Assembly (NCBI GenBank): GCA_963576725.1
Contig: OY755252.1
Location: 22,158,450 to 22,222,449 of the forward strand
Reading direction: 5' to 3'
DNA length: 64,000 bases
Source of the DNA: Azorinus chamasolen
Taxonomy: Eukaryota; Mollusca; Bivalvia; Cardiida; Solecurtidae
The notes below the pieces were generated by a model. It made no database searches. It was not told where the DNA came from and worked only from the letters and a program-made list of their open reading frames with translations. The translations under genes and the position numbers were made by a program. This document shows, piece after piece, positions 1 to 10,164 of the stretch; position 1 is the stretch's first letter; each line of letters begins with the position of its first letter.

Positions 1-860
1 TTTGTTGAATTTCAAGCATTTTTTATTAAATTGAGAAATTTTGGCTAATGACGGGCAACTTTGAAGTGTCGGTATTGCCCGAAAGCCTTCCTAAAATTGC
101 CTTAGGCTACTTTTTGACATCTCCCTGCTGGAGAAATATCTTTTTCTGGAATCAAAGGTCCCTCATATGTATCAAATTTGGCAAAGTAAAGTATTTCGTG
201 AAGTTTCGGACATATTCCAGCATTTAGCATCTCATAAATTTAGCTTGAAGCGCATAAATCGCAGTTTTTCATTGGATCTAGCCGCGCGACCGACTCTTTC
301 GGTGCTTCCTGTCATTTTATTTGGCTCTTCCAATGTGTTTTCTTACATAATTTCCAAGATCTAATATTCATCTCAATCAAATTTGCATTTTCAGAGTGTC
401 TCTTTCTAGTTTTATTGCATTTTTTCTACATTTAATAACTTTAACAGTGCAGAGCTCTACATAAATTGTAACCGCTAAAGATTGTTCATCAAGCATGCAA
501 AGCGGGCGACTCTTAACCCTTATTTGTAGCTTCAGACAGACGCGACTGTAATTTCTGTGGCTGCTAAGCAAGGGAAAAGAATGCTATTTCTATTTCTGAA
601 ATCTATTTGTATCTGCTGGCATTGAGTTTTGAAGTTTGAGTGCCCTCTGTTATGGGGTTCTTTGAATATGGTGAAGCTAAGTTGGTCAGATGACTTTAGA
701 AAGGTAACAAAGCATTGTTTTTATTGTGAATTTCTCATAACTTGACAGTTTCACTAAAGAAACAACAATATTTAGCTAAATCATAACATAACCACTCAAA
801 TTAGAGTTCTGAACATGTATCTTAAAGCATTTTTCAAGGATTTTTGTATATTTTATGTGG
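1..860. other. AT-rich left part of the unit, no supported gene
   Basis: Described in unit 1. Bases 1-60 have 17 G or C of 60. Two small frames are open here: 167-364 on the plus strand (65 codons) and 377-571 on the minus strand (64 codons). Neither resembles a family I know and neither has supporting context. A good minus-strand splice-acceptor-like tract (pyrimidine run ending CTTAG, near 565-585) and a minus-strand AATAAA (plus strand TTTATT at 411-416) could belong to a transcript running leftwards. Short inverted repeats are GGGCAA 53-58 with TTGCCC 75-80, TCTCC 120-124 with GGAGA 130-134, and GTTTC 748-752 with GAAAC 759-763. The shared A/C site is at 792. Confidence 0.6.
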
Positions 861-966
861 TTTCCCTGTTTTTCAGGCCTTGGCGGCACATCACGAAGGA
901 CACATTTTTTCCATAGTTTGGCTTTGTGTGGCATATTCTTTGAGCCGGTTCTTTGCACTGGGGTAG
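668..966 (+). CDS. Speculative two-exon micro-ORF, 41 aa, one hydrophobic segment
   Basis: This is a hypothesis and not a recognised gene. An ATG at 668 opens a 12-codon exon (MVKLSWSDDFRK) ending at 703 in AAG, followed by the donor-like GTAACA. The pyrimidine-rich tract ending TTTTTCAG at 876 is a good acceptor. Joining 668-703 to 877-966 keeps phase 0 and reads 29 more codons, starting ALAAHHEGH, to TAG at 964-966. Residues about 22-40 (FSIVWLCVAYS then a short polar break) are hydrophobic enough for a membrane span. A longer variant would use a donor at 963 and an acceptor at 997, an unusually short 35-nt intron, and end at 1091 (71 aa). Chance is a serious alternative: the exons are tiny, there is no homology I recognise, and identity across array copies is not evidence of selection. 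The model repeats in every unit at the same offset. Confidence 0.13.
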
Positions 967-1310
967 GAACCATGTACAACACCACTGAGCATGACAGGAA
1001 ATACCAGCCGGTCTATGGTGAAAAGGCTTTTGCGGCTACTCGGTGCTGCTTCCGCCGAAGCCGGCTACATGCGGCCGAGATCTTCGATTAATGCTGACAG
1101 TGACTGAAGGTATGCAAACCATAGGAAGCAATGTCCTTTTATGCTAAAATTAACCCTGCACTGTTGAGTGAAATCTGATTGGGCAGTCTTTTTCTGCTTC
1201 TTGTGCTTGAAATACCCTTCTGGAAAGGAGAGGTGCCTGTCGCGGGGGCATGAAAGCCGACTCATACCGTACATCTTCTTTAGGGCGCTGATCACAAGCG
1301 ACGATCATTT
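870..1310. other. GC-richer core of the unit, open in several frames on both strands
   Basis: This block stands out from the AT-rich rest: 1021-1080 has 37 G or C of 60 and 1201-1260 has 33 of 60. It is open in overlapping frames: plus 855-1091 (78 codons), minus 1065-1295 (76 codons), minus 776-985 (69 codons), and a minus frame 1150-1308 (52 codons, starting MIVACDQRP). Few stops in several frames at once are expected from higher GC, so this does not identify a gene. It may be a degraded exon, an inserted fragment, or a structured RNA: 1041-1080 can fold through CTCGG with CCGAG and GCCG with CGGC. On the minus strand a pyrimidine-rich tract ending TTTCCAG (near 1220-1235) and a GTATGAG donor-like site 48 bases upstream of its end also look splice-like. 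No product is assigned. Confidence 0.5.
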
Positions 1311-1318
1311 CAACCCGA

Positions 1319-1351
1319 TTTAGCATTTCGAGCTTGCTTGTCCATGCTAAA
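1319..1351. repeat. Inverted repeat TTTAGCAT / ATGCTAAA
   Basis: Eight-base perfect arms at 1319-1326 and 1344-1351 with a 17-base loop. The right arm's ATGCTAAAAT also occurs as a direct repeat at 1141-1150. Confidence 0.7.
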
Positions 1352-1418
1352 ATAAGGATCTGGATCCAAATTCAGTATAAGATCTTAATGATTAGGCCAT
1401 TTTATAGACAATTTTAGT

Positions 1419-1515
1419 CTTAAACTGAAGAATTTCAGCCAAATTTTACACCAGTTATCACTAAAATATCCAGTTTAAGGGTATTTTTTGTGAATCAGAG
1501 TTAATAATTTGGCTG
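1419..1515. repeat. Two crossing inverted repeats (possible pseudoknot)
   Basis: Arm pair A: CTTAAACTG 1419-1427 with CAGTTTAAG 1471-1479, nine perfect pairs. Arm pair B: CAGCCAAATT 1436-1445 with AATTTGGCTG 1506-1515, ten perfect pairs. The left arm of B lies in the loop of A and its right arm lies outside, so the two stems interleave. A small hairpin, CTGAA 1425-1429 with TTCAG 1434-1438, competes with both. No RNA family is recognised. Confidence 0.6.
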
Positions 1516-1655
1516 TTTTCTAACAGATCAATGCCTGAGAGATGCTATGCCTTTTATTTCATCAAGATCAAATGAAAACTTTTCAAGAAATTAGGATTTT
1601 AGTTTTCGCCTACATCGCCATCTAACAGCTTATTCCGCATAGCCAATTTAGCCGA

Positions 1656-1683
1656 CTGGGGTCGACTTTTCGAAAGCTCCCAG
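1656..1683. other. Imperfect hairpin CTGGG...CCCAG
   Basis: Outer arms CTGGG 1656-1660 and CCCAG 1679-1683 enclose an inner stem CTTT 1666-1669 with AAAG 1673-1676 and loop TCG. Bases on either side are AT-rich. Function unknown. Confidence 0.45.
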
Positions 1684-1797
1684 ATCATTCAAATATGGTC
1701 AGATCAGCTTGCTTTTTGTTGTTTTTCAGTCAAAATAATCTAAATACTTAGACTAATTTGAAAGATACTGTTTCAAATAAGATTGGGGGTATACTCT

Positions 1798-2267
1798 GGT
1801 GTGACCCCGGTGAGCAATTGCTTCCGGAGGTCGTAGTACAGTAAGAAGTAGTTCTTTAGAACTGCAGTGCTTTAAATATAAGCTAATAAGTGTCTCTTAA
1901 GAACTTGACAGGCTGAATAATTGCATATTTTCAAGTTATTGTGTGTATTCTCTGCCCATTGGGGTCATTTTTTGTGACTCTCTTGCAGGACTACTTCCTC
2001 TGGTGGATGTTGGGAAATATGTGTGTGGAGCGTCAGAATGGCCCAAATTTAAAGCGAAAATAGACGGTGTGTACATACTTTTGTATGTAGCGAAAAAAGT
2101 CAACGTTCTTGACCTTGTTTTCTGGTGATCTAGAGACTGTGTTTGGACTAAATATGAACGTGTTAAGAGGGTATAACCCAAATCTATGCCTGGAAGTAGC
2201 TATGGGATGCAGAAAATGCCTGTTTTTACATAGAATAAAGAAGGGCAAAAGTGACCGGGCTCACACC
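1798..2267. mobile_element. 470-bp MITE-like element with terminal inverted repeats
   Basis: The left end GGTGTGACCCCGGTGA (1798-1813) matches the reverse complement of the right end, GGTGTGAGCCCGGTCA, at 14 of 16 positions. Twenty-three of 25 complete units carry the segment. Units 8 and 9 lack it with the left breakpoint exactly at the repeat edge, which supports these ends. It encodes no transposase; its open frames (plus 1943-2128; minus 1936-2181; minus 2033-2248, running just left of its right end) are short and overlapping. It carries a splice-acceptor-like tract ending CTTGCAG at 1988, a donor-like GTAAGA at 1841, and AATAAA at 2234-2239. No clear target-site duplication flanks it: left ACTCT, right TATAACAG or TTATTATAACAG. 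I cannot assign a superfamily. A deletable fold-back segment that is not a transposon remains possible. The same element occupies offsets 1798-2267 in the other filled units. Confidence 0.55.
1803..1832. other. Subterminal hairpin at the element's left end
   Basis: GACC 1803-1806 pairs with GGTC 1829-1832, CCGG 1807-1810 pairs with CCGG 1824-1827 (A1828 bulged), and the loop holds the 10-base palindrome AGCAATTGCT (1813-1822). It overlaps the terminal inverted repeat. A second perfect inverted repeat, AGTTCTTTAGAACT, follows at 1850-1863. Confidence 0.6.
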
Positions 2268-2542
2268 TTATTATAACAGAAACTGTTAAAATGGAATATC
2301 TTCAAAACGGTAAGGATTACTGCCCTGAAATTTCACATGTTGGTAATTTATGACTAAAGAAGCTTGCACATGAGAGAGTTTTCAACAGATCTCAGTAAAT
2401 TTGAAGAAATTGAGATTTTTAAAAAAAATGTGTTAAACGGTTCAGTATAAAGACCTCTCCTGCACTTATATCAGACTATTTGGCCTTGATAGGCTCTGTG
2501 ATCTGGATCTAAACAGCATAGAACAACCCGGCTGAGTATATT
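2268..2542. other. AT-rich right part of the unit, no supported gene
   Basis: It opens with the variable TTAT junction and a hairpin TAACAG-AAA-CTGTTA (2274-2288) abutting the element. An A-rich run near 2420-2428 follows. GATCTGGATC at 2500-2509 repeats a motif at 1357-1366, and TTCAGTATAA near 2442 repeats one near 1371. I see no gene or RNA here. Confidence 0.6.
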
Positions 2543-5084
2543 TTTGTTGAATTTCAAGCATTTTTTATTAAATTGAGAAATTTTGGCTAATGACGGGCAA
2601 CTTTGAAGTGTCGGTATTGCCCGAAAGCCTTCCTAAAATTGCCTTAGGCTACTTTTTGACATCTCCCTGCTGGAGAAATATCTTTTTCTGGAATCAAAGG
2701 TCCCTCATATGTATCAAATTTGGCAAAGTAAAGTATTTCGTGAAGTTTCGGACATATTCCAGCATTTAGCATCTCATAAATTTAGCTTGAAGCGCATAAA
2801 TCGCAGTTTTTCATTGGATCTAGCCGCGCGACCGACTCTTTCGGTGCTTCCTGTCATTTTATTTGGCTCTTCCAATGTGTTTTCTTACATAATTTCCAAG
2901 ATCTAATATTCATCTCAATCAAATTTGCATTTTCAGAGTGTCTCTTTCTAGTTTTATTGCATTTTTTCTACATTTAATAACTTTAACAGTGCAGAGCTCT
3001 ACATAAATTGTAACCGCTAAAGATTGTTCATCAAGCATGCAAAGCGGGCGACTCTTAACCCTTATTTGTAGCTTCAGACAGACGCGACTGTAATTTCTGT
3101 GGCTGCTAAGCAAGGGAAAAGAATGCTATTTCTATTTCTGAAATCTATTTGTATCTGCTGGCATTGAGTTTTGAAGTTTGAGTGCCCTCTGTTATGGGGT
3201 TCTTTGAATATGGTGAAGCTAAGTTGGTCAGATGACTTTAGAAAGGTAACAAAGCATTGTTTTTATTGTGAATTTCTCATAACTTGACAGTTTCACTAAA
3301 GAAACAACAATATTTAGCTAAATCATAACATAAACACTCAAATTAGAGTTCTGAACATGTATCTTAAAGCATTTTTCAAGGATTTTTGTATATTTTATGT
3401 GGTTTCCCTGTTTTTCAGGCCTTGGCGGCACATCACGAAGGACACATTTTTTCCATAGTTTGGCTTTGTGTGGCATATTCTTTGAGCCGGTTCTTTGCAC
3501 TGGGGTAGGAACCATGTACAACACCACTGAGCATGACAGGAAATACCAGCCGGTCTATGGTGAAAAGGCTTTTGCGGCTACTCGGTGCTGCTTCCGCCGA
3601 AGCCGGCTACATGCGGCCGAGATCTTCGATTAATGCTGACAGTGACTGAAGGTATGCAAACCATAGGAAGCAATGTCCTTTTATGCTAAAATTAACCCTG
3701 CACTGTTGAGTGAAATCTGATTGGGCAGTCTTTTTCTGCTTCTTGTGCTTGAAATACCCTTCTGGAAAGGAGAGGTGCCTGTCGCGGGGGCATGAAAGCC
3801 GACTCATACCGTACATCTTCTTTAGGGCGCTGATCACAAGCGACGATCATTTCAACCCGATTTAGCATTTCGAGCTTGCTTGTCCATGCTAAAATAAGGA
3901 TCTGGATCCAAATTCAGTATAAGATCTTAATGATTAGGCCATTTTATAGACAATTTTAGTCTTAAACTGAAGAATTTCAGCCAAATTTTACACCAGTTAT
4001 CACTAAAATATCCAGTTTAAGGGTATTTTTTGTGAATCAGAGTTAATAATTTGGCTGTTTTCTAACAGATCAATGCCTGAGAGATGCTATGCCTTTTATT
4101 TCATCAAGATCAAATGAAAACTTTTCAAGAAATTAGGATTTTAGTTTTCGCCTACATCGCCATCTAACAGCTTATTCCGCATAGCCAATTTAGCCGACTG
4201 GGGTCGACTTTTCGAAAGCTCCCAGATCATTCAAATATGGTCAGATCAGCTTGCTTTTTGTTGTTTTTCAGTCAAAATAATCTAAATACTTAGACTAATT
4301 TGAAAGATACTGTTTCAAATAAGATTGGGGGTATACTCTGGTGTGACCCCGGTGAGCAATTGCTTCCGGAGGTCGTAGTACAGTAAGAAGTAGTTCTTTA
4401 GAACTGCAGTGCTTTAAATATAAGCTAATAAGTGTCTCTTAAGAACTTGACAGGCTGAATAATTGCATATTTTCAAGTTATTGTGTGTATTCTCTGCCCA
4501 TTGGGGTCATTTTTTGTGACTCTCTTGCAGGACTACTTCCTCTGGTGGATGTTGGGAAATATGTGTGTGGAGCGTCAGAATGGCCCAAATTTAAAGCGAA
4601 AATAGACGGTGTGTACATACTTTTGTATGTAGCGAAAAAAGTCAACGTTCTTGACCTTGTTTTCTGGTGATCTAGAGACTGTGTTTGGACTAAATATGAA
4701 CGTGTTAAGAGGGTATAACCCAAATCTATGCCTGGAAGTAGCTATGGGATGCAGAAAATGCCTGTTTTTACATAGAATAAAGAAGGGCAAAAGTGACCGG
4801 GCTCACACCTTATTATAACAGAAACTGTTAAAATGGAATATCTTCAAAACGGTAAGGATTACTGCCCTGAAATTTCACATGTTGGTAATTTATGACTAAA
4901 GAAGCTTGCACATGAGAGAGTTTTCAACAGATCTCAGTAAATTTGAAGAAATTGAGATTTTTAAAAAAAATGTGTTAAACGGTTCAGTATAAAGACCTCT
5001 CCTGCACTTATATCAGACTATTTGGCCTTGATAGGCTCTGTGATCTGGATCTAAACAGCATAGAACAACCCGGCTGAGTATATT
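2543..5084 (+). repeat. Array unit 2, 2,542 bp, haplotype A/TTAT+
   Basis: A at 3334. Element at 4340-4809, followed by the long junction. Confidence 0.95.
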
Positions 5085-7626
5085 TTTGTTGAATTTCAAG
5101 CATTTTTTATTAAATTGAGAAATTTTGGCTAATGACGGGCAACTTTGAAGTGTCGGTATTGCCCGAAAGCCTTCCTAAAATTGCCTTAGGCTACTTTTTG
5201 ACATCTCCCTGCTGGAGAAATATCTTTTTCTGGAATCAAAGGTCCCTCATATGTATCAAATTTGGCAAAGTAAAGTATTTCGTGAAGTTTCGGACATATT
5301 CCAGCATTTAGCATCTCATAAATTTAGCTTGAAGCGCATAAATCGCAGTTTTTCATTGGATCTAGCCGCGCGACCGACTCTTTCGGTGCTTCCTGTCATT
5401 TTATTTGGCTCTTCCAATGTGTTTTCTTACATAATTTCCAAGATCTAATATTCATCTCAATCAAATTTGCATTTTCAGAGTGTCTCTTTCTAGTTTTATT
5501 GCATTTTTTCTACATTTAATAACTTTAACAGTGCAGAGCTCTACATAAATTGTAACCGCTAAAGATTGTTCATCAAGCATGCAAAGCGGGCGACTCTTAA
5601 CCCTTATTTGTAGCTTCAGACAGACGCGACTGTAATTTCTGTGGCTGCTAAGCAAGGGAAAAGAATGCTATTTCTATTTCTGAAATCTATTTGTATCTGC
5701 TGGCATTGAGTTTTGAAGTTTGAGTGCCCTCTGTTATGGGGTTCTTTGAATATGGTGAAGCTAAGTTGGTCAGATGACTTTAGAAAGGTAACAAAGCATT
5801 GTTTTTATTGTGAATTTCTCATAACTTGACAGTTTCACTAAAGAAACAACAATATTTAGCTAAATCATAACATAACCACTCAAATTAGAGTTCTGAACAT
5901 GTATCTTAAAGCATTTTTCAAGGATTTTTGTATATTTTATGTGGTTTCCCTGTTTTTCAGGCCTTGGCGGCACATCACGAAGGACACATTTTTTCCATAG
6001 TTTGGCTTTGTGTGGCATATTCTTTGAGCCGGTTCTTTGCACTGGGGTAGGAACCATGTACAACACCACTGAGCATGACAGGAAATACCAGCCGGTCTAT
6101 GGTGAAAAGGCTTTTGCGGCTACTCGGTGCTGCTTCCGCCGAAGCCGGCTACATGCGGCCGAGATCTTCGATTAATGCTGACAGTGACTGAAGGTATGCA
6201 AACCATAGGAAGCAATGTCCTTTTATGCTAAAATTAACCCTGCACTGTTGAGTGAAATCTGATTGGGCAGTCTTTTTCTGCTTCTTGTGCTTGAAATACC
6301 CTTCTGGAAAGGAGAGGTGCCTGTCGCGGGGGCATGAAAGCCGACTCATACCGTACATCTTCTTTAGGGCGCTGATCACAAGCGACGATCATTTCAACCC
6401 GATTTAGCATTTCGAGCTTGCTTGTCCATGCTAAAATAAGGATCTGGATCCAAATTCAGTATAAGATCTTAATGATTAGGCCATTTTATAGACAATTTTA
6501 GTCTTAAACTGAAGAATTTCAGCCAAATTTTACACCAGTTATCACTAAAATATCCAGTTTAAGGGTATTTTTTGTGAATCAGAGTTAATAATTTGGCTGT
6601 TTTCTAACAGATCAATGCCTGAGAGATGCTATGCCTTTTATTTCATCAAGATCAAATGAAAACTTTTCAAGAAATTAGGATTTTAGTTTTCGCCTACATC
6701 GCCATCTAACAGCTTATTCCGCATAGCCAATTTAGCCGACTGGGGTCGACTTTTCGAAAGCTCCCAGATCATTCAAATATGGTCAGATCAGCTTGCTTTT
6801 TGTTGTTTTTCAGTCAAAATAATCTAAATACTTAGACTAATTTGAAAGATACTGTTTCAAATAAGATTGGGGGTATACTCTGGTGTGACCCCGGTGAGCA
6901 ATTGCTTCCGGAGGTCGTAGTACAGTAAGAAGTAGTTCTTTAGAACTGCAGTGCTTTAAATATAAGCTAATAAGTGTCTCTTAAGAACTTGACAGGCTGA
7001 ATAATTGCATATTTTCAAGTTATTGTGTGTATTCTCTGCCCATTGGGGTCATTTTTTGTGACTCTCTTGCAGGACTACTTCCTCTGGTGGATGTTGGGAA
7101 ATATGTGTGTGGAGCGTCAGAATGGCCCAAATTTAAAGCGAAAATAGACGGTGTGTACATACTTTTGTATGTAGCGAAAAAAGTCAACGTTCTTGACCTT
7201 GTTTTCTGGTGATCTAGAGACTGTGTTTGGACTAAATATGAACGTGTTAAGAGGGTATAACCCAAATCTATGCCTGGAAGTAGCTATGGGATGCAGAAAA
7301 TGCCTGTTTTTACATAGAATAAAGAAGGGCAAAAGTGACCGGGCTCACACCTTATTATAACAGAAACTGTTAAAATGGAATATCTTCAAAACGGTAAGGA
7401 TTACTGCCCTGAAATTTCACATGTTGGTAATTTATGACTAAAGAAGCTTGCACATGAGAGAGTTTTCAACAGATCTCAGTAAATTTGAAGAAATTGAGAT
7501 TTTTAAAAAAAATGTGTTAAACGGTTCAGTATAAAGACCTCTCCTGCACTTATATCAGACTATTTGGCCTTGATAGGCTCTGTGATCTGGATCTAAACAG
7601 CATAGAACAACCCGGCTGAGTATATT
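5085..7626 (+). repeat. Array unit 3, 2,542 bp, haplotype C/TTAT+
   Basis: C at 5876. Element at 6882-7351, long junction. Confidence 0.95.
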
Positions 7627-10164
7627 TTTGTTGAATTTCAAGCATTTTTTATTAAATTGAGAAATTTTGGCTAATGACGGGCAACTTTGAAGTGTCGGTA
7701 TTGCCCGAAAGCCTTCCTAAAATTGCCTTAGGCTACTTTTTGACATCTCCCTGCTGGAGAAATATCTTTTTCTGGAATCAAAGGTCCCTCATATGTATCA
7801 AATTTGGCAAAGTAAAGTATTTCGTGAAGTTTCGGACATATTCCAGCATTTAGCATCTCATAAATTTAGCTTGAAGCGCATAAATCGCAGTTTTTCATTG
7901 GATCTAGCCGCGCGACCGACTCTTTCGGTGCTTCCTGTCATTTTATTTGGCTCTTCCAATGTGTTTTCTTACATAATTTCCAAGATCTAATATTCATCTC
8001 AATCAAATTTGCATTTTCAGAGTGTCTCTTTCTAGTTTTATTGCATTTTTTCTACATTTAATAACTTTAACAGTGCAGAGCTCTACATAAATTGTAACCG
8101 CTAAAGATTGTTCATCAAGCATGCAAAGCGGGCGACTCTTAACCCTTATTTGTAGCTTCAGACAGACGCGACTGTAATTTCTGTGGCTGCTAAGCAAGGG
8201 AAAAGAATGCTATTTCTATTTCTGAAATCTATTTGTATCTGCTGGCATTGAGTTTTGAAGTTTGAGTGCCCTCTGTTATGGGGTTCTTTGAATATGGTGA
8301 AGCTAAGTTGGTCAGATGACTTTAGAAAGGTAACAAAGCATTGTTTTTATTGTGAATTTCTCATAACTTGACAGTTTCACTAAAGAAACAACAATATTTA
8401 GCTAAATCATAACATAAACACTCAAATTAGAGTTCTGAACATGTATCTTAAAGCATTTTTCAAGGATTTTTGTATATTTTATGTGGTTTCCCTGTTTTTC
8501 AGGCCTTGGCGGCACATCACGAAGGACACATTTTTTCCATAGTTTGGCTTTGTGTGGCATATTCTTTGAGCCGGTTCTTTGCACTGGGGTAGGAACCATG
8601 TACAACACCACTGAGCATGACAGGAAATACCAGCCGGTCTATGGTGAAAAGGCTTTTGCGGCTACTCGGTGCTGCTTCCGCCGAAGCCGGCTACATGCGG
8701 CCGAGATCTTCGATTAATGCTGACAGTGACTGAAGGTATGCAAACCATAGGAAGCAATGTCCTTTTATGCTAAAATTAACCCTGCACTGTTGAGTGAAAT
8801 CTGATTGGGCAGTCTTTTTCTGCTTCTTGTGCTTGAAATACCCTTCTGGAAAGGAGAGGTGCCTGTCGCGGGGGCATGAAAGCCGACTCATACCGTACAT
8901 CTTCTTTAGGGCGCTGATCACAAGCGACGATCATTTCAACCCGATTTAGCATTTCGAGCTTGCTTGTCCATGCTAAAATAAGGATCTGGATCCAAATTCA
9001 GTATAAGATCTTAATGATTAGGCCATTTTATAGACAATTTTAGTCTTAAACTGAAGAATTTCAGCCAAATTTTACACCAGTTATCACTAAAATATCCAGT
9101 TTAAGGGTATTTTTTGTGAATCAGAGTTAATAATTTGGCTGTTTTCTAACAGATCAATGCCTGAGAGATGCTATGCCTTTTATTTCATCAAGATCAAATG
9201 AAAACTTTTCAAGAAATTAGGATTTTAGTTTTCGCCTACATCGCCATCTAACAGCTTATTCCGCATAGCCAATTTAGCCGACTGGGGTCGACTTTTCGAA
9301 AGCTCCCAGATCATTCAAATATGGTCAGATCAGCTTGCTTTTTGTTGTTTTTCAGTCAAAATAATCTAAATACTTAGACTAATTTGAAAGATACTGTTTC
9401 AAATAAGATTGGGGGTATACTCTGGTGTGACCCCGGTGAGCAATTGCTTCCGGAGGTCGTAGTACAGTAAGAAGTAGTTCTTTAGAACTGCAGTGCTTTA
9501 AATATAAGCTAATAAGTGTCTCTTAAGAACTTGACAGGCTGAATAATTGCATATTTTCAAGTTATTGTGTGTATTCTCTGCCCATTGGGGTCATTTTTTG
9601 TGACTCTCTTGCAGGACTACTTCCTCTGGTGGATGTTGGGAAATATGTGTGTGGAGCGTCAGAATGGCCCAAATTTAAAGCGAAAATAGACGGTGTGTAC
9701 ATACTTTTGTATGTAGCGAAAAAAGTCAACGTTCTTGACCTTGTTTTCTGGTGATCTAGAGACTGTGTTTGGACTAAATATGAACGTGTTAAGAGGGTAT
9801 AACCCAAATCTATGCCTGGAAGTAGCTATGGGATGCAGAAAATGCCTGTTTTTACATAGAATAAAGAAGGGCAAAAGTGACCGGGCTCACACCTATAACA
9901 GAAACTGTTAAAATGGAATATCTTCAAAACGGTAAGGATTACTGCCCTGAAATTTCACATGTTGGTAATTTATGACTAAAGAAGCTTGCACATGAGAGAG
10001 TTTTCAACAGATCTCAGTAAATTTGAAGAAATTGAGATTTTTAAAAAAAATGTGTTAAACGGTTCAGTATAAAGACCTCTCCTGCACTTATATCAGACTA
10101 TTTGGCCTTGATAGGCTCTGTGATCTGGATCTAAACAGCATAGAACAACCCGGCTGAGTATATT
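7627..10164 (+). repeat. Array unit 4, 2,538 bp, haplotype A/TTAT-
   Basis: A at 8418. Element at 9424-9893, followed directly by TATAACAG (short junction). It begins a run of four identical-type units. Confidence 0.95.

Larger units (their letters stand above)
1..2542 (+). repeat. Array unit 1 (reference copy), 2,542 bp, haplotype C/TTAT+
   Basis: Used here as the reference for internal features. It carries C at diagnostic site 792, the inverted-repeat element at 1798-2267, and the long right junction TTATTATAACAG from 2268. Confidence 0.95.

Noticed and set aside
119..143. Minus-strand stretch around GCAGGGAGATGTCA resembles the 5' part of U1 snRNA
   Set aside because: The splice-site-pairing segment is wrong and no U1 stem-loops or Sm site follow.
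632..640. AAGTTTGAG, the end of nematode SL1
   Set aside because: Only nine bases match, the upstream leader is absent, and the next bases are TGCC with no GT donor.
1421..1447. CTGAAGA as a hammerhead ribozyme core
   Set aside because: The required GAAA segment and stem arrangement are missing; the bases form a simple CTGAA/TTCAG hairpin.
1635..1653. CCGCATAGCCAATTTAGCC resembles the dinoflagellate spliced leader
   Set aside because: It needs an insertion and several mismatches, and no GT donor follows the leader-equivalent position. The AT-rich setting also fits poorly.
1989..2128. A coding exon after the acceptor at 1988 (24 codons in one frame, 46 in another)
   Set aside because: It lies wholly inside the 470-bp inverted-repeat element, two frames compete, and no upstream exon joins convincingly in phase.
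2275..2287. Minus-strand AACAGTTTCTGTT resembles part of the kinetoplastid spliced leader
   Set aside because: The match is explained by a short palindromic hairpin, and neither the rest of the leader nor a donor is present.
1..2542. 5S rRNA, tRNA, U2, U4, U5, U6 or histone genes, as expected of many tandem arrays
   Set aside because: I looked for their conserved cores and for A and B box pairs on both strands and found none convincing.
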